A stretch of DNA of 64,000 nucleotides, taken from the NCBI GenBank assembly GCA_039881045.1, contig JAYWVB010000006.1, forward strand, positions 992,001 to 1,056,000, given 5' to 3'. The DNA is from Chaetomium olivaceum. Taxonomy: Eukaryota; Ascomycota; Sordariomycetes; Sordariales; Chaetomiaceae. The notes below the pieces were generated by a model that was given only the letters and a program-made list of their open reading frames with translations, made no database searches and was not told the origin of the DNA. Made by a program: the position numbers and the translations under genes. Of this stretch, positions 44,401 to 55,556 are shown piece by piece. The stretch's first letter is position 1. Each line of letters opens with the position of its first letter.

Positions 44401-45925
44401 TACAAAAGCGCTGCGGGGTGTTGATAACGGGGTGTTGGCGTTTCTTTTGGGGTTATATCGACTGCAGGGTCGGCCTTGGAATAGCCCCTTACCCGAATGG
44501 CCTCAGCCTTTGAAGACCTCGGCCTTGATTCCTAAGCTCAAAGACCTCCACGTCCATATGTGGGTTCTCGGCCACTCCAACGAATCGCACACCTCGGATC
44601 TCCTACATGGCATGGGAAATTCGCGGCGGTGGGATGAGAAAGACATCCTCGATTGGGCGCCACTCTTCTATACAATCATGAAATCCTTGGACAACAAGCG
44701 AGACCGCTGCCTACACCAGGGAGCAGACGTTAATGCACGAGACTTCCGCGGACGGACACCATTGCATTATGCTTGCCAGCGTGGTTTCACGTCCAGCATA
44801 CTCAGTCTCCTACGGGCAGGCGCGGAGATGAATGCACGAGATGCCGATGGACTTGTGCCGTTGCACAACGCAGCTCGCTCCGGGAGTGGCGAACTGGTGC
44901 GACAATTGATTGAAGCTGGGGCAGAGGTAAACGTGGTAGATGGGTTCGGAAATACCCCACTGCATGAAGCTGCGTATGCGGGAAGTACAGCAGCTCTGAT
45001 GGCGTGTTTAGAATATGCGAACGTGAAGTTGCGCGACCACAATGGGAGAACCGCCTTGCATCTGGCTGCGGTAGGAAAAAAGGGAAGTGCTGAGGATAGG
45101 AAGGCGGTAATCAAGGCCCTCATGGAGAAGGCAGGCGTCGACAAGGAGGCAAAGGATTACGACGACTGGACGCCGCTACAATTGGCTGCCCGATTTGGGA
45201 ATGAGGCTGCCGTCGAGGCTCTCGTTCAGATGGGCGCCGACAAGGAAGTACAGGATGGCGAGGGCAACACGCCACTACACTACGCCGCTGGATACGGGCA
45301 TGATGCTGTTGTTAAGGTTCTTGTCGAGCAGGGCGCTGACAAAGAAGCAAATGACTTCCACAACGAGACGCCATTACACGACGCCGCCCGATCTGGGCGC
45401 AAGGCCATTGTCAAGTTTCTTGTTGAGCGGGGCGCTGATAAAGAAGCAAAGAACAATAGGGGAACCAGGCCACTGCACTTAGCTGTTGAATACGGGCATG
45501 AGGATGTTGTCAAGCTTTTGGTCGAGCAGGGCGTTGACAAGGAACCAAAGAATAATTTCGGCAACACACCACTACACTTGGCCGTTGAAGAGAAGCAGGA
45601 CGCTATCATCAAGATTCTCGTCGAGATGGGCGCCGACAAGGAAGCAAAGGATGGCGACGGCAACACGCCACTGCACTGCGCCGCTAAACACGGCTCCCTG
45701 GCTCGTATCAAGTTTCTTGTCGAGCAAGGCGCTGATATGGACGCAAAAAATAATGTTGGTAACACGCCACTGCACTACGCCGCTGACGGCGAGTCTATTT
45801 TCAGGTTTCTTGTCAACCAGGGCGCTGACCAGGAGGTTAAAAACGACGATGGTGAAACGCCTTTCGAAGCTTATTGGCGGTATAATAAAGACGCCTTGGA
45901 TATGCTTGGCGGTTGGCTGGATTAG
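41433..45925 (+). CDS. Ankyrin-repeat membrane protein, 1461 aa
   Basis: Exons 41433-41542, 41599-42011 and 42063-45925 (introns GTACGT...CACAG and GTGAGT...ACTAG, phases consistent). The N-terminus MLAAKPLRLLAGASLVGS looks like a signal or start-transfer segment, followed by DDFSNNLFSDLAPLLALFGE and a membrane helix IILAMAPLGIITAIVGAI near residue 62. Further hydrophobic helices lie at about residues 267, 317, 393 and 425 (LVAVLGTVLQLGVLIFSG, IGTTVGLCGFVAQFVGL). A long region of about 600 residues without known motifs includes a helical segment. The end (about residues 1055-1455) holds 12 ankyrin repeats; repeats 5-11 share NTPLHYAA and GADKEAKD motifs almost unchanged. The N-terminal LFGERVTMQFMSQSTGWAE block is typical of a large fungal ankyrin family. 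Role unknown; ankyrins suggest ligand or protein recognition at a membrane. Confidence 0.88.
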
Positions 45926-46121
45926 AGTTCAATGTTTTCGTTTGTCTAGAAGTCCGACAGTGCAGTGTACGAAAAAATATCTCCATCTGTTGCATCAAAA
46001 GCTTTGCGGTGTGATTCTCTATAAAACATCGCACTCCTTTATTCTCTCCCATATTGATAGCAAAGCACTTGATAGGCATGTACCTAGTTACCTACCCAGG
46101 TTCCTATGTCTTGCCGCCTTG

Positions 46122-49100
46122 TTATTCCGCCCGACGTCGACCGTACTTGTTAGAGTCCTCGCCGGCACCCGACATTTGCGCTGACCGACTGCCCGAGGCC
46201 TTGGTCGCCTGTCTCTGTTTTGTATTACCGACTCCAGCGTTGTGACCGTGTTGAGCTTCAGCCTCCGATCCAGACCTCGAGCGGGACCTGGACCTGGAAC
46301 CCGCCCGAAAGCTGGAGACAGACCAAGCTCGCCCGCCCCGCCGGCCTTTGCCACGGTCGTAGTCGCGGTCACGCTCATGCTCCGGTTCACCCTGGTACGG
46401 CGACCGGTCACGGTTACGGTGTTTGCCGCCGCCGCCGCGCCACGGCGGTCCAACGGAGCCGTCGCCAGCGTACACCCCCCCTCCGCCGCCACGCCCATAC
46501 CCGCCGCCGCCCTCCCCGTGGTAGCGGTCGGGTCCGTATATACGGCCATCAAACTGGGAAGCACTGTTGCCTTGGTAACCGTCGTAGTCGTCATCGTCGT
46601 CATCATCATCGTAGTAAAGTGACCGCCTCTGGACCGGCGCACCCCGGTGATAATGGCCGCTGTGGCCCCGGCGGCCGCCCCCGGTGTCGTCGCGGCCCCT
46701 GTCCCCCCACTCATTATTCCGCCGCCGGCTGCCCTTATTGTAGGCCCACGTGCCGCGGGGAGGCTCGTCCCGCCCGACCTGATACGGGCTCTCATTGTTG
46801 GGGTGCGCGCCGTCGTGCGCGCGCTCGGTGCGTTGGAAGGCCAGTTCGTTGTCCGACATTTTGTGCAGGTCCCGCCGCATCTTGTCAAAATTGGCCGTGG
46901 CGTTCGCGACCTGCTTGAAGTGCTCCTTGCCAATGTAGGGGGCCGCGGCCCCATTCCTTCCGGCCTCCTCCGGAGCCCGTTCTTCGTGTCGTTGCTGCTG
47001 CTGGAAGCGCGCCAGCGAGGCGGCGATCTGGAAAGCGTTACGTATCTGCCGGCCGTTCCACCTCAGCGCCTGGTCACCGTTGTAGTGCTTCTCGGCAAAC
47101 TTCATGATCTCGTCCTTGCGGATCGTCATCATCTGCCTGACGGCCCCGGGGCCTTGGCTCGCCCGTTGGGCCTTGAACCGCACTTTCTCAATCTCCTCGA
47201 GTCGCTCGATGTTCATCCTAAATAGCTCGAGCGTCTGTTCCAGGCTGAAGGCTGGGTAGTCTAGGCTCACGTGCACGCGCGACTTGACCGCCTCGTCGAA
47301 CACCCCGGGGCGGTTTGTTGTTAGAAATAGGATCCCAGGATAGTATTCTAGTGTTCTGAGAAAGACTAGCAGAGAAGAACTGTCAGTATCCAAAGGGGTT
47401 CGGTAATGGTGAAGCCAACATACTTGACACCTAAAACCATCCAAGTCAGTTTTGACCCTTTCTCAAAACATTTAAAGGTCAGGTTGCAGTAAGAGAAGGA
47501 AAGGTGAGGGAGAGAAACGGGAACGAGGCACAGGGGTTAAAGGGGGTGGAGGGGTGACGTACCATGGCGTTGCGGGTAATGCTCTCGTCGCCTTTCTCTC
47601 TCTGGGACAAAAAGATGTCGGCCTCGTCCAAAAGCAGGATGCTGTTTAGTCCTCTAATCAGCCATGCCGTACCGGTGCACGGTAAAACGCTACAATCACA
47701 CAGAATGGCGAGGTCGCGGGGAAAATGAGGAGATGCATACCAGTCCCAAAGGTTAGCTAGACGAAAGATCTGCTTCAGTCCTCCCTCGACGGACTCGGGG
47801 GTCGTGCCGAGATCACCACAGGTGATTAGGAACAACGGCCGCCTCCGGGAGAGGGCGACAGCCTCCGCCGTGGCCGTCTTGCCCACTCCCGGTGCGCCGT
47901 GTAGCAGAATCACGAGGCCTTTGCCCTTGCCCCTGATAAAGTCCTGATCCGGGAGCGTCAACTCAAGGTTTTCGCTATCGCCGTCATTGCAGCCGCTAGA
48001 GGCAGCGAGCTGCTGGAGCTGCCCGGTCAATGTTTTATTCTCGAAATGCTCGTGGACGATAGAGAGGATCATGTTTTTGCGCTTGGAGTCGATCATGAGC
48101 GAGTTGAATGGGCTCTTTTCATCAGACGGCCAGTGGATTTCTCTTACAGAGGACACGTCGGCGTTGAAGAATTTCCTTTCCATTTTCTTTGTATTAGTAC
48201 AGTCCCGGCATCATTCATGGTGTCCCGGCCCTCACCTGTCGCGCAATGCGTAGGCCATGATTCTCGAAGGAAGCAGGACAAGGTCGTGGTCCAAAAAGAC
48301 CTGGTTTTCCGCCCTCGTGTTGTCGTCCGGCTCGCTGCTACTAAATGGATCGGTCTGTAACAGATTGTTCCACAGGACGCTTGCCACGCGGTCGTCGGCG
48401 ACAACCAACTCGCGCACCTTTGCGGCGGCTTCCTTCTCGCGACTGTCGTCGGCCCAACACATGATGGGAAAGCTGTCATAGAGCATGTCCGGCATGGTGT
48501 CGACGCGGGACTTGGAGATGTCAAAGTTGGGCCGCCACGCGGGGATGTTCTGGTAGGCTTCCTGGAAATCGACGATGATGGTGCTCGAGATATACTCAGG
48601 TTGAACCTCGACCGCCGAACCGACACCAAAGACATCGCGCATGCTCTCGCGCATGGTGCTTTCCATCCACGACGAGCTTCCGGCCTGACGGATCATCGAG
48701 ATGGGCTTCCCGAGCGGCGTTGTGGTCCGTGACCAACCGTCATACTCGAAAGCCTCCCGCCCGCCACCCGCCTTGGTGACAAGGTTGTGGAACTGCCGGC
48801 CCCTGTCGCGGAGCTGCACAAAAAAGCTCTCCTCATTCTGGAGAAATCGGATCGGGAAAATGGGCAGCTTGTGGACGTCCATCTCACCGCGGAAAAACTC
48901 GATCTCAATGTAGGTGCTGACCGGGGCGAACTTGAACCCATCATAGTCGATATAGAACCCTTCCACACCGACGGGCTCTCTAAACGTCCTTCTCCGGTGG
49001 TCATCATCCGGCTCGTCGCTGACGCTCACATCCCACTTGTAGCTGGGTATGTTTATTCCTTTGGCACGGATGACGGTGTGCGTGTCGACTGACGCAGAGG

Positions 49101-50166
49101 GGCCTCCTGACGGCCCGTGGGACACAGTCCGGAGGTCATCGCCTCCGTTGAAGTAAGGACCAAAAAGGGCTGCGTGGTCGTGTCTACGCACCGCGGTCGA
49201 GTTGTTAGGGCGGCAGAGGAGCTCGCCATAGCGGAAGAGACACCAGAGATCATCGAACCTAATCTTCTTGGGGTTGCTGTGGTTGCTTTCCTCAAACTGT
49301 TTGTAGTGCGGTATCAGTTTGGCGTCGACGAATTCGACGTAGCACTTCATCTGCAGGTAGGCGTTCTTCGACACCATCTCTTCCTCCAAGGCGTCCTCCT
49401 TATTCAATGGTCTCTGGCCCGGTTGAAGCGTCACTCTCTCGTCCCTCTCTCCAGCATGTGAAGGACCAAACCTGTCGTTCAACTTCTTTAGCTCTGTCCG
49501 CATCATATCCTGGTGATAAATCAGGAAGGCAAACGGGATAAGGAAGGTGTGCGGCTCGGTGGGCCACGGTCTGTTGCCGCTAGCTCGAGCAAGGTATCTG
49601 TTGACGTTGGTTGAGTTGATGCGGATGCGCTCAAACTGCAGCCCGCTCGTCCATATCGCCGCGTGCCTGGGCTGAGTCGGACGTCGGTGTCCCGCGAGAT
49701 ACTTCTCCCTCCTCTCCTTGTCCATGCGGCTGAGACGCTCCACCTCAATATCCTCGTCAAGCGTCTCACTCGTCATCAGTAGCTCGACTGTCGCTATATC
49801 AAAGCTTGTCTTGTCCGTATTCTGGAACCGGTTCTTGAACTGCTCCCAGTTGCACTCGACCACCTTAGGCTTGGTGTGGAGGTAGAAGCTGTCATTCTCT
49901 ACCGTATTCACTACCGGCGCCGCTGGCTTGATGTCTTTTGTTTTGCTGAATTGGGGGGCCTCAGGTTCAGGATGTGATACCGCCGCGGGTTTGGGCAGGG
50001 CCGCAAAGTCGGGTTTTGGAGTCACCTCCTCCTTGGAGGCCATGCTGGCTGTAGGCCGGGAAGGCACAATACCACGTTTGTTGTCTAGTTTCGGTGTCTG
50101 AAGACGATCAACGTGCGAGCGAGGCGTTTTTCGGGCACAAGACAAGGTTGATAGCACAGCAGCCAT
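46122..50166 (-). CDS. AAA+ ATPase with DUF7025-type N-terminus and RG-rich tail, 1231 aa
   Basis: Five exons: 50166-48236, 48175-47741, 47641-47563, a 7-nt microexon 47430-47424, and 47365-46122. All phases agree. The first 640 residues contain the DUF7025-type region (IRFDDLWCLFRYGELL near 303, GFYIDYDGFKFAPV, YDSFPIMCWADDSREKE, ENQVFLDHDLVLLPSRIMAY). The ATPase domain follows: LVILLHGAPGVGKTATAEA (Walker A, near 735), FLITCGDLGTTPESVEGGL, CILLLDEADIFLSQRE (Walker B, near 792), VSIFLRTLEYYPGILFLTTN (sensor 1) and KSRVHVSLDYP (arginine-finger region). The last 230 residues are low complexity: a run of eight Asp, GGGGYGRGGGGG, and SRSRSRSRSGSE. MASKEEV at 50043 is an alternative start. It is divergent from the STAND-like gene at 51319 and ends 196 bp from the convergent ankyrin gene. 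The substrate is unknown. Confidence 0.9.
47424..47430 (-). other. 7-nt microexon of the AAA+ gene
   Basis: GTGTCAA flanked by TTTTAG on its 5' side and GTATGT on its 3' side. Together with the exons ending at 47563 and starting at 47365 it reads RNAM-VS-IFLRTLEYY, the usual family sequence, with correct phases (0 before, 1 after). Skipping it would break the frame within the ATPase domain. Confidence 0.85.
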
Positions 50167-51318
50167 GCCTCTCTCCGTCCCGAGTTACGCATCCGTGTAT
50201 GATGTAACACGCACGCCAGCAGGTCGCTAACTCTCGACCTCTAGGCCACGCTTGTGTCGGTACAAGGGTCAAGATGGATAAGCGAAGTACCAGCAATTCT
50301 GGAGGGAGATGGTATGGTGATGTTGAATTACAACTGCGAAGACGGCGCGGGTTTTACGTTGCTCCTAACGTGGCTCACCCCTCGCCTGGAGTTTCCCGTC
50401 ACGTATCTTCATCCCACACTCTGCGCGGGGTTGCACAACAGACAATAAACAAAACAGATTGGCGCATTTATATCCAGTCGGAATGGATGGGCACCCTCTT
50501 GGTGCTTTTGTGGGCGGGGCAGAGCCGCAGAGCACGCGAACGCAACCACATCCCTGAGCGACCAACCCTGGTTCAAGCCGTCCCCCAGCCATGAACATGG
50601 CATCTCCGAGCCGCGGGTCTGACGTGGCACGTACGAAGCAAATCCGATCGACGAATTGGATGAGGACCCTGGATATCTGATGCAACATGGCCCAAACCAA
50701 CGGCACATGGACCAGGACCTCCTACTTACCCACCTACGGTGCCTATGTAAACTATACCTTCCGTCTAGGTAGTTGATTGACTTTTGATAAATGATGATAA
50801 CCTTCGGCTAGGGACCCCTTAGCCGATACGAACTTGGGTAACGTTGAACAGAATGGATACACAGAATTAGTTGTGCACAAAGCTGAGACAAGGGGGGAAG
50901 TCGTGAACTGGTGGTGATCGGCCTGTAATGCAGCTCCCATTTTATTACGCATTCATACCCCATGTTGCCGTTTTTTATTGGGGTCAGCCTGCATCCATTG
51001 TGCGCAGGTTTGGGGATGTAATTGGTTACCTATAGAATGGCTTGCATTTTCAGCTCTTTTCATCCTGTTGTTCTCCCGGGATCTCACATACCCCCACGCT
51101 CCGGTTATCGTCCACTTCGGGTCCAAGATTCGCACATGACCTGAGTCCCTCGGTCGACTCCCAAGAGCCGCCCCGAGTCCCCTGGAGCCCCCTAAACCCC
51201 CCGAACGAAAGCGGTGAGTACAATCGCCGCGGTCCACGACAACTACGGGTTTCCCTTCCACAAACCAACGCTGACTCTTTAATGAAACAAACATCGCTGC
51301 CAGTATCATAGGCCAAGC
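50167..51318. promoter_or_regulatory. Divergent intergenic region of the AAA+/STAND-like pair
   Basis: 1.15 kb between the two divergent start codons, with no gene recognised. It must hold both promoters; shared control is inference. An ACCTAC/GTAGG-rich stretch lies at 50728-50772. Confidence 0.5.
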
Positions 51319-54118
51319 ATGGAGCTGGAACGAAACCTTCCGCGGACTCTAGTCGAGCAACTTAACGACGAGACACAAATTGAAGTGTTCCAGACGTGGT
51401 TCGAGGCCAGGGGAACGGCCTACTTTCCCGAGATGACTACTACCAGCCTCCGATACGACCAACAGCGTTCCGAGCTAGTTCTCGGGAGTGGGCAGCAGTA
51501 AGTCGACTGGCCTTTACCTGGAAACAATAGAGAAGATTGCTGATGCGGCGGTATCCGCTCAGGGCCACTCAGATCGCCGTCAGGAACTACTACTACTTGG
51601 CCCAAGACTCCATTCCTGTAAACCCAGAGTCTTGCACGTGGGGCCACGTTCTGGATGAAAGGGACAAGGCCAAAAAGGAGTTGGAGGGTGAGGATAGGTT
51701 TCGCATGCGCAACCTTCTCGGTGAAATGGACAAGGCCAAGGAAGAGTGGGAGGGTAAGGGCAAGTTTCGTGTGCGCGGGGGAGGCTGCATCGAACGAGCC
51801 CCCTTCCTGCTCGACGCCATTCCTACAGATAACGGGCTAGGCCTGTTAAAAAGTGCCTTGACGGTAATCTTCCACGTAAGCCGCTTTCCTTTTTAACCCC
51901 TATGAACGTTCTAGGAAGTACAGGGCAGTACAGGGGAGTCAACGGTTCTGCTGACAGCAGACGTCCGACAGGCCGTCCAGAGAAGGTCAGACGCATGCGA
52001 ACGGATATTCACCTGCTTCTCTGAGATCCCGGACATGATCGAAACAGGCCACAGGCTAGCCAAGCTACATCCTAGTAAACCCGAGATTGCGAGCAGGCTG
52101 GAAGAGCTTCACAATGCACTCTTCGATTCAATACCTTTGCTCATCGACATCCTCCTACGGCAACGGGGCCGTGCCTCCGGTGACCCATCGAGTGAGTGCC
52201 TACATAACAGTACTTCTCCAATGCCGATTATGGCTCAGGGGGAACTGTGTCAACAACAAAACGACTGACACCCTACAGACCAACGGGGAAGCTTGAAGCG
52301 AGCCAAAGTCAAGGTTTCCGAGGTAGTCAAGGACCTGGTCCGCGACCCCGTCAAAGGAGTAGAAGACTTGGTCGCCCCAATCACAGCCGCTGTCTCTAAG
52401 CTTAAAGATTGCGCGACTATGCTTAACAACGAGGGAGTGGAGGTGATAAACAAACGAGTAGCCGGTTTGGAAGACAACGACAAGCTCATCTTCGGCCTCG
52501 TCAAGCACAATGCTATCCAACTCAATCGTTTGCGTAGCAAACTCGACGAGATATCCTTGCAGCAAAACCCCGCGGCCCCGAAGGGTTTCTCCTAGTCGCT
52601 AATGAATTATATCGGCTCGGCCTTGAATCTAATAGGAAGAAGGCGCTCAAGGATTGGTCTTTGGCCCCTGAGCAGGGTGCAAATCGACCAGTACTCGACT
52701 ATCGGCAGCGCGAGTCCCCAAGTACCCGAAGACAGTCAGGGCAGCCCCAACTGTCAATTGAGCATCTCTACAACGTCGACATGAACCACCTTCTGGAGGT
52801 GATCGGTACAGACGACGAGCACCTCGTCTCCTACAGGGACAGGGACCGTCTGATGCGTATGCAGTCCGAGTTTCCCGTCAAGGCCCTCAAGAACGCATAC
52901 CACCTCATGGAAAGCAACGAGCTGAAGAGCTGGATATCGTCGGCGGAGTCACAGCTCATGATCGTGGACGGCGACTGTCTAAATCAGAGTAAAGGCGGGG
53001 CCTCACCGATGACGGTGCTTTGTGCCTCGATTGCGGTCGGGCTGGCCACCAACACGGCCTCCCCGGATCCCGGAATGGAGCCGGCCGGTGGTGTTGTGTT
53101 GTTCTTTGCGTGCAGCGATCACGCGTCGCCATCCAGTCTACTCCCGGGTCCCCGGGGGATGGTGCGCAGCCTCATCAGCCAGCTACTCATCGCCCGCGAT
53201 TTGCCGTGGAATCCGAGTCGGGACTCCAAGGGCCGCGTGAGCTATGGGCGCCACCCCGAACTGTCGTTTCTAGCCGAGTCTAGAACCCTATGGCCAGATA
53301 TCCTCCACCACGGCCGTACCGGCGCTGACTCTCGCTCCACCGCCGATGTCTCCAAGCACCTCCAAGTGCCGTCCGTCGGTCACGACAAGAAGCCTCGCAG
53401 GAGCAATTCCCCCACCCCGAACTCTAGCTCAAACGCGGACTCCGACTCCGACTCCGACTCAGACTACGACTACAAAACAGGCGGGTACAAATCGCAGTCA
53501 AAGCGCAAGGACCCGGGGGCCGCCATTGCCGAGCAGACACACCTCGACGGCCTCATCGATCTCTTGATCAAGCTTGTACGCCAGCTCGACGCCCGAACCA
53601 CCGTCTTCTGCATCCTTGACGGCGTCTCGTACTACGAACCCTCGTATTGTGGGTCGTGGCGGTCCCAGATTACCCGGGTCGTTCAGAGGCTGGCCGAAGA
53701 TCTCTGGCAAGGGGGCAGCGGCAGCAACAACGCTAAGGGAGGAGTAAGAGGAAGAGGCGAATACCGCCAAGGGCCGAGATTCAAGCTACTGATGACGAGC
53801 CCCATCAAATCCTCCTTGTTGTTCGGCCTCGTGAAGAACAACTACGCCGGCGACGGGGCGCAGTGCGTGGACATGGCAACCAGAAGGATGCCGCACAAGA
53901 CCATAGCGGAGAATCAGGGGATACGGCACCTGAACATCCCCGTCGCTGCGCGGTCACGCTCCAGCTCTGGTCGACGAGATGGATACCGGGGGCGTGACGC
54001 TGGGCGGGACTCACGGGAGGAGCAGAGATATTACAGTGACTTTGAGGGGTACTTTAGTGGTGATATGCGCGGACGGGGTGGGGGGTACACCCCGGTGCGT
54101 CGAGTGTATCGGTTGTGA
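51319..54118 (+). CDS. STAND-like NTPase lacking an obvious P-loop, possible frame break near 52560-52600
   Basis: Exons I can support: 51319 to about 51477, 51531-51875, 51924-52191 and 52279-54118 (introns 51876-51923 and 52192-52278 are clear; the first has a weak GTTCTC donor). The N-terminal region resembles the helical part of fungal STAND proteins: HVLDERDKAKKELEGEDRF, GLLKSALTVIFH, SDACERIFTCFSEIPDMIE. Then comes a coiled coil up to LRSKLDEISLQQNP. Here the frame moves from 0 to 2 with no usable intron, resuming as GFLLVANELYRLGLESNRKK. The C-terminal part has ELKSWISSAESQLMIVDGDC, a strand VVLFFACSDHA, GMVRSLISQLLIARDLPW, a DSDSDSDSDYDYK insert, the Walker B-like TTVFCILDGVSYYE and FKLLMTSP. 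No GxxxxGK[ST] is visible where a Walker A would be expected. The tail is Arg/Gly/Tyr-rich. The divergent neighbour is an AAA+ ATPase. Confidence 0.75.
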
Positions 54119-55556
54119 ATTCCGAGAGGAGTACATACCTACCTTAAACTACCAGGATAGGTAAAGTAGGTTCAATAGGTACTGTGGTGGGGACATGTAT
54201 ATCAGAGCAGTTTGTAACGTTAATTAGCTGAAGCGAGGATTGGAAAAACGCATATTTAGAACGAGAGAGCATGTTCGGACCATAATTACATGTACCTAGT
54301 CCCCACACACCTTTATCTCTTTGTCACGGTTATGGCCGCCTGCAGCCGGCCGGCGGGGTACGCCGGCAGTACCCCGAGCCAATCGTTGAATAAGATTACC
54401 TGGCCAATGAGACAACGGCTGCGTTGCTCACGAAGGGCCATGCCAAGGGAATGAGCAAGTACTCATCCTGCTCACTAAGGGAGTTGTAAGCACTCTGAGC
54501 ACCCAGGAATTAGATAGTATATAGTCACTCGTTCTGGAGAGCTCTGGGAGTTCTCCAGTTAGCAATCACAACTACAGTTCGCTACAAGCTCGAGAGCCTA
54601 CTGTTGAGGCAAGTCTTTGTTGTGCACCTTTTGGCTGCACCGAACCTAGTACCTTTGCAAGACACCTTCAATCAGACTGAACCCTAACAGGACGAGGTCT
54701 AGGAGAGGTTCGTCACACTCTTCCTAAATATATTAATACCCTAACTCTCCCATTCCCGCTTCTCATTCTCTTAGAAACATTAAAATATTTGGACCTATTA
54801 TATGGAGCTTGTTGCCTAATAATATAATAAAACCAATAGTTATCTATTTAGGTCTTTTCTTCCTCTTCTTTTTTTTTTCTTTCCTCCCGTCTTTTCCTTT
54901 TGTGTTTTTCTTTTCATCTTTCCCTCTTTTCTTTTACCATACTCGGGGGGTGTTGGAGGCGAACATCGATCTCGTCCAGGATACTATCGTTCTCCGTACG
55001 ATTCTGGATACGTTCTTCTAGGAGGAAGGAAAAGCTGGCTGCAGCGAGGTATTAATGAAGGCGCTTCCTAAATCTCTTATGTATCGGATTCCCCAGGTAA
55101 GGGGAGACGAGCTTCCGTACAAGGAAAGAGCTCTCCATCTGGGTGATTCGGGACTGGGAGATAGGGTGTGGCTATGGGAGAGATCTAAAAATAGATTCGT
55201 TGTTGCCATGGTCATTTTGTTTTCGTGTGTTGTTGCTACCTGAGTCTGCCCAGCGTCGACGGGTCAAGTTCGTGGGTCGGTGATATGGATGGTTAGTGAC
55301 TGACATCTTTCCAACCACAGTTGCGCGGTCTGACCACTGTCCAATTTATAGCGGGAAAGTTATTACTAGCATCCGTAGGATGGTGACCAGTCCTCTTTTT
55401 GTGTGTTTCAGTACATGGTGGTGCTCCTTCAATAAACCGCCCACTCTACTCAGCACTTCCTCTCATTCTGAAAAACACGTTGCCCTCATAAGTCTCCAAA
55501 TTGCACCGTAATGAAAGAGGCAAGTACGTATCACGGGCCCTGGGCTCGTTACCACC
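54119..55556. other. Intergenic, repeat-like debris
   Basis: About 1.4 kb. A stretch at about 54388-54692 has LTR-like features, followed by an AT-rich and pyrimidine-rich segment (54720-54950) and short ORF debris to about 55250. No intact gene. Confidence 0.4.
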
